NCBI GenBank assembly: GCA_964035795.1
Contig: OZ038323.1
Span: 9,721,291 to 9,785,290 of the forward strand
Source: Pterobdella sp. o SKG-2022
Lineage: Eukaryota > Annelida > Clitellata > Hirudinida > Piscicolidae
Reading direction: 5' to 3'
Length of the DNA stretch: 64,000 nucleotides
The position numbers were made by a program, and so were the translations under genes. The notes beneath the pieces were generated by a model. It ran no database searches. It was not told the DNA's origin and worked only from the letters and a program-made list of their open reading frames with translations. Each line of letters starts with the position of its first letter. Position 1 is the stretch's first letter. This document shows, in pieces, positions 63,863-64,000 of this stretch.

Positions 63863-64000
63863 GTGTTTGGATGGATAAGTGGGTAGAGGGATGGATGGTT
63901 TAGTGGATAGGTAACTAGAAAGGTAGATGGATGGGTGAGATGATAGTGGGTGATTAGGTGTGTGAAGGGACTGAAGCATAGATTTTATGAGAAATATTGA

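Overview
The window is a piece of animal nuclear genome. It is AT-rich, its genes are split by many GT-AG introns, the standard genetic code fits every gene, and no bacterial operon signals were seen. Nine protein families can be recognised: ROR-type receptor, p24/TMED, Rel/NF-kB, COQ3, PRIM1, endosomal ClC, BTB-BACK, sphingolipid desaturase and FHOD formin. Together they point to a bilaterian invertebrate. The gene styles and the repeat-laden introns would suit a spiralian (annelid, mollusc or relative), but that is inference and the species cannot be fixed from the sequence.

Layout. 1-10,484 is AT-rich DNA with microsatellites, minisatellites and one orphan promoter-plus-mini-exon at about 1.23-1.33 kb. 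10,485-21,466 (+) is a ROR/MuSK-like receptor (Ig, Frizzled-type CRD, TM, pseudokinase, Gln/Pro-rich tail) whose first exon was not found. 22,352-23,365 (-) is a p24 cargo receptor of the TMED3/7 type. About 24,005-28,308 (+) is a Dorsal/Rel-type NF-kB without ankyrin repeats. 29,606-30,751 (-) is COQ3 and 30,894-34,246 (-) is PRIM1, in tandem with 142 bp between them. 35,105-42,825 (+) is a ClC-3/4/5 type Cl-/H+ exchanger in 20 exons. 43,770-45,529 (+) is a BTB-BACK protein. 47,306-49,278 (-) is a DEGS-type sphingolipid desaturase. 49,954 to beyond 63,862 (+) is an FHOD formin that runs off the right edge.

Exon models were built by hand by matching splice phases. For TMED, COQ3, PRIM1, ClC, BTB, DEGS and the visible part of FHOD the summed exon lengths are whole multiples of three and the joined proteins run without internal stops. 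The genes share no single pathway; they are a mix of housekeeping and signalling genes. Three head-to-head pairs (TMED/Rel, PRIM1/ClC, DEGS/FHOD) are separated by only about 0.6-0.9 kb and probably share promoter regions.

The most unusual material is the simple-sequence DNA: (TATC)n tracts of up to about 520 bp, (TAC)n tracts, a G-rich 19-bp minisatellite of about 40 copies, and an 18-bp minisatellite. The same trinucleotide expansion appears to have entered coding exons of ROR and FHOD. A tRNA-derived SINE candidate lies in the last FHOD intron seen. No clear new biological system was found. The best leads are the kringle-less ROR-like pseudokinase, the 500-residue low-complexity FHOD linker and the G-rich array.
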